Assembly (NCBI GenBank): GCA_012523405.1
Contig: JAAYIN010000106.1
Span: forward strand, 1 to 34,809
Source: Clostridiales bacterium
GTDB lineage: Bacteria; Bacillota; Clostridia; Christensenellales; Aristaeellaceae
Direction of reading: 5' to 3'
Length of the DNA: 34,809 bases
Part shown: positions 32,502 through 34,809 of the stretch, one piece after another
Position numbering within the stretch: position 1 is the stretch's first letter
Layout: every line of letters begins with the position of its first letter
Notes under the pieces: generated by a model
Seen by the model: only the letters and a program-made list of their open reading frames with translations
Told to the model about the DNA's origin: nothing
Databases searched by the model: none
Position numbers and translations under genes: made by a program

Positions 32502-33977
32502 ATGTTTCAAAGCATGTTCGATAGGCTGCTTGCGCTGTACATGGTTGTTATATTGCTGGTTGCACTCATTGGCGGTGCATTCTCCATGCTTTCCATCCGC
32601 ACAACAACCATAGAAAATCGCATGGAAAGCCTGCTAACGCAAGCAAGAGAGATAGCTTTTCTTGCTGGTAATATTGATAATGACATCATTGCCGATTATC
32701 TGAATATCGAGACAGCAACCATGGCATATTTGCGGTGGAAAGCACAGAATGTCTATGAAGAATATGGTGCCTATATCCTGATCGTAGATCGAAATGGACG
32801 CATCCTTCATAATATGCAATTAGCTTTACAAGGCGCATCCGACGCACTGCAAACCCTTGATCCCTCCGATATGTCCGACGCTCTTAAAGAGGTGCTCAAA
32901 GGCATGGAATATCAAGCCAGGATTACGCCTGCCTCCAAGGGTGCGATATTCACCGTTGCTGTGCCTTGCATTCTTGATGATGCGGTTGTTGGTGCTGTAT
33001 TCATTCATACGAGTGCACAGGTTATTGAAGCTGAATATCGAGGATTATTTCTCCAAATATCAGTTGGCTTCACACTTGCAGCTATTGTGGCAATGTTTGG
33101 AACCGCCTTTTATACGCGCGGTATTGTCAAACCGCTCACAGTCATCACCTCTGCGGCTGAAAGCATGAGCCGAGGCAATCTAAACACCAGAGCAGAAGTA
33201 ACCGGTGTGAACGAAATTCGCCAGCTAGCGGGTGCATTTAACGTAATGGCTGAGAAGCTCGAGCAAGTAGAAGCTGGGCGCAAAGAATTTGTAGCAAATG
33301 TCAGTCATGAATTGCGCTCTCCCGTAACCAGCATTCACGGTTTTGTAGATGGCATGCTTGATGGCACCATTCCGCCAGAGGAATATAATCGCTATTTGCA
33401 AATCGTTTCCGATGAAACCAATCGCATGAAGCGCTTGATCACCGACCTCCTTCAATTAAGCAGAATGGACAATGGTGTTGATCAGCTTCACATCACAGAA
33501 TTTGACATCAACGAATTAACAAGGCGCGTGCTCATTGGTCATATCAATGATATAGAGCAGAAAAATTTGAATGTTCAATTGAATTTCTGCTATGAACCAT
33601 GCGCCGTTCGCGCTGATAATGACCGCATTTCGCAGGTTATGCATAATATTGTCGATAATGCGCTTAAGTTTGTTATGGAAAATGGCAACTTGACAATTAC
33701 TACATCCTTGTTGCATGATAGTATAGTCGGTATTACTGTAGAAAACGACGGTGATCCGATTTCGCAAGAAGACATGCCCCACCTGTTTGACAGGTTCTAT
33801 AAAGCCGATAAAGCGCACACTTCCGGTAAGGGCACTGGTCTTGGCCTTAGCATATGCAAACAAATCATGCAGATGCATGGGCAGACCATCATGGTACTCC
33901 CTCGCGAGAGCGGAGCAGCCATAAGATTTACATTGCAGGCAGTAAAGCGCTTAGAACTGCCTCAGCTTGAAGCCTAA
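32502..33977 (+). CDS. Membrane sensor histidine kinase with HAMP domain
   Basis: 491 residues and the partner of the regulator before it. TM1 about 9-31, an extracytoplasmic PAS/Cache-like sensor about 35-175 (YGAYILIVDRNGRILHN typical), TM2 about 182-204, HAMP (about 205-258), HisKA with the phospho-acceptor His269 in NVSHELRSP, then HATPase_c with the N box HNIVDNALKF (381-390), VENDGDPIS (G1) and GKGTGLGLS (G2). Everything needed for activity is present. The ribosome site AGGAAAGGCGG is a little distant (about 14 bases). Ligand not known. Confidence 0.92.
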   Translation: MFQSMFDRLLALYMVVILLVALIGGAFSMLSIRTTTIENRMESLLTQAREIAFLAGNIDNDIIADYLNIETATMAYLRWKAQNVYEEYGAYILIVDRNGRILHNMQLALQGASDALQTLDPSDMSDALKEVLKGMEYQARITPASKGAIFTVAVPCILDDAVVGAVFIHTSAQVIEAEYRGLFLQISVGFTLAAIVAMFGTAFYTRGIVKPLTVITSAAESMSRGNLNTRAEVTGVNEIRQLAGAFNVMAEKLEQVEAGRKEFVANVSHELRSPVTSIHGFVDGMLDGTIPPEEYNRYLQIVSDETNRMKRLITDLLQLSRMDNGVDQLHITEFDINELTRRVLIGHINDIEQKNLNVQLNFCYEPCAVRADNDRISQVMHNIVDNALKFVMENGNLTITTSLLHDSIVGITVENDGDPISQEDMPHLFDRFYKADKAHTSGKGTGLGLSICKQIMQMHGQTIMVLPRESGAAIRFTLQAVKRLELPQLEA

Positions 33978-34006
33978 CGGCTAATAGTGAACAAAGGAGG
34001 ATTGAG

Positions 34007-34516
34007 ATGGATCGCCATATTTTTCTGGTCGGTATGCCCGGAAGCGGTAAAAGTGCTTTGGGTCGCCGTGTAGCATCGAAACTTCAAATGCCATATTTGG
34101 ATACGGATGTCTACTTAACCGAGAGTACTGGGATGGATACCGCTCAGTTATACGAGGCTTTTGGTGAACAAGCCTTTCGCGATGGTGAAACACGGCTCCT
34201 AGAGGATCTTATCAACGCTACACCCGGTGTCATTTCTACCGGCGGTGGTGTTTGTTTGCGCGATATCAATCGCAAATTAATGCATAATCATGGTGTAATT
34301 ATTTTGATTGATCGGCCAATTGATGATATCATGCTTGATATTAGGGCAGAAAAAAGACCTCTTCTTGCTCAAAAAGGCAAAGAAGAAATCGAGCGTATCT
34401 ATGGTGAGCGCATGCCAATCTATCGCAAGGCTGCAGATATTGTGATGGACAACGGCAATGGCTTCCACAACGGACTATCGATGCTTGAGGAAATCGTTCG
34501 CAGATATGCAGGGTAA
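34007..34516 (+). CDS. aroK: Shikimate kinase AroK
   Basis: Phosphorylates shikimate at the 3-hydroxyl (chorismate pathway). 169 residues: Walker A GMPGSGKSALG (9-19), the shikimate-binding DTD (32-34), FRDGE (57-61) with Arg58, STGGGV (77-82), and the lid KRPLL (about 119-123). Length is normal. Strong AAAGGAGG before the ATG. Probably the last gene of the transcript from U32/mutS2 through the two-component pair; a strong terminator follows. Other aro genes are not in the window. Confidence 0.94.
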   Translation: MDRHIFLVGMPGSGKSALGRRVASKLQMPYLDTDVYLTESTGMDTAQLYEAFGEQAFRDGETRLLEDLINATPGVISTGGGVCLRDINRKLMHNHGVIILIDRPIDDIMLDIRAEKRPLLAQKGKEEIERIYGERMPIYRKAADIVMDNGNGFHNGLSMLEEIVRRYAG

Positions 34517-34537
34517 CCGATTATCATATAAATAATG

Positions 34538-34571
34538 AAAGAACCGGAAACAATGATATCCGGTTCTTTTT
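34538..34571 (+). terminator. Rho-independent terminator after aroK
   Basis: Perfect 11-bp stem (34538-34548 with 34559-34569) around a 10-base loop, running into a TTTTT tract at its 3' end. Confidence 0.88.
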
Positions 34572-34630
34572 GTATCAAATGAACTATCATGTCGCAATGA
34601 ATGATCAATATCCCCTGAAAGGAGAAAGCT

Positions 34631-34699
34631 ATGGATAATCATGAAGCGCTTAAGTATTGTCCGCTGTTTGCTCACATCCAAACCGATAAGGTAGAATAA
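34631..34699 (+). pseudogene. 22-codon ORF resembling the start of a Crp/Fnr regulator, probably broken
   Basis: An ATG follows a strong AAAGGAG (spacing about 6) and encodes MDNHEALKYCPLFAHIQTDK, then VE and TAA. The CPLFAHI core looks like the first helix of Crp/Fnr proteins (typical start: ...KKCPLFxGIxxxEL). After the stop the same frame continues for 19 codons (VAQIEKGKEIDKVC...) to a TGA; the EKGKEI part could match the YEKGxxI strand of the cyclic-nucleotide domain after a deletion. So it may be a remnant, or a true short peptide. The good ribosome site argues against complete decay. Function unknown. Confidence 0.4.
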
Positions 34700-34727
34700 G
34701 TTGCGCAAATTGAAAAAGGGAAAGAAA

Positions 34728-34757
34728 TAGACAAGGTTTGCGGATCTCTGTTAGAAT
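34728..34757 (+). promoter_or_regulatory. Possible promoter for the gene at the right edge
   Basis: TAGACA (34728-34733), 18 bases, TAGAAT (34752-34757), about 40 bases before the ATG at 34798. Moderate match only. Confidence 0.45.
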
Positions 34758-34797
34758 GAAGTCACAACACACCCATTCTGAAAGGAGCCAACAAACC

Positions 34798-34809
34798 ATG
34801 TCTGAGAGA
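34798..34809 (+). CDS. Start of a gene cut by the right edge
   Basis: ATG preceded by GAAAGGAGCC at good spacing. Only four codons (Met-Ser-Glu-Arg) lie in the window, so the product cannot be named. Confidence 0.6.

Noticed and set aside
1-34809. CRISPR array, insertion sequence, prophage or integron parts
   Set aside because: No regularly spaced repeats, transposase, integrase or phage structural genes were seen; composition is even across the window.

Overview
The window looks like chromosomal housekeeping DNA from a member of the Bacillota, most likely an anaerobic Clostridia-type bacterium. The evidence is the gene order asp23-fakA-recG, an iscR-iscS-nifU operon, SD-type ribosome sites (AGGAGG-like) before most genes, and frequent sigma-A promoters with 17-base spacers and extended -10 elements. 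Species and order cannot be fixed from the sequence. I saw no rRNA, tRNA, CRISPR array, transposon, integrase or phage gene, so this is not a mobile island. Unusual features are found in individual genes and in local gene arrangements.

Layout. Positions 1-4,992 (minus strand) hold the operon asp23-fakA-recG, then trmL with its own promoter, then an acidic Tyr/Glu-rich protein that runs off the left edge. A divergent promoter region (4,909-5,271) leads rightward to a large Gln/Asn/Pro-rich membrane protein and a YbaK-type deacylase, closed by a strong two-way terminator at 7,569-7,610. Positions 7,629-17,100 are all minus strand. In order of transcription they hold ispE; iscR-iscS-nifU-hflX; two M15B D,D-carboxypeptidase-like genes; parA-parB; and a third M15B-like gene that has lost every zinc ligand.

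Positions 17,184-20,440 (plus) hold a DUF1934 protein, an unrecognised protein, an MBL-fold hydrolase and a CTP synthase whose glutaminase cysteine is replaced by glycine. Positions 20,517-23,673 (minus) hold a DUF4097 protein, ybaB, recR and rmuC. From 23,903 to the right edge everything is plus: a GT-C-like membrane protein, two tandem cyclophilins, a U32 peptidase-family protein, mutS2, a response regulator and histidine kinase pair, aroK, a 22-codon ORF that looks like a broken Crp/Fnr gene, and the first four codons of another gene.

The genes cover genome maintenance (recG, recR, rmuC, ybaB, mutS2, parAB), ribosome and tRNA upkeep (trmL, ybaK, hflX, U32, mutS2), Fe-S assembly (isc), envelope work (asp23/fakA, M15B peptidases, two-component system) and core metabolism (ispE, pyrG, aroK). 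The observations most worth following up are the glutaminase-dead CTP synthase, the M15B pseudoenzyme next to parAB with two intact paralogues, the JAMM-type metalloprotease motif fused to HflX, and the Gln/Asn-rich membrane protein with a His/Cys C-terminal motif. All family assignments come from reading motifs. No database search was possible.
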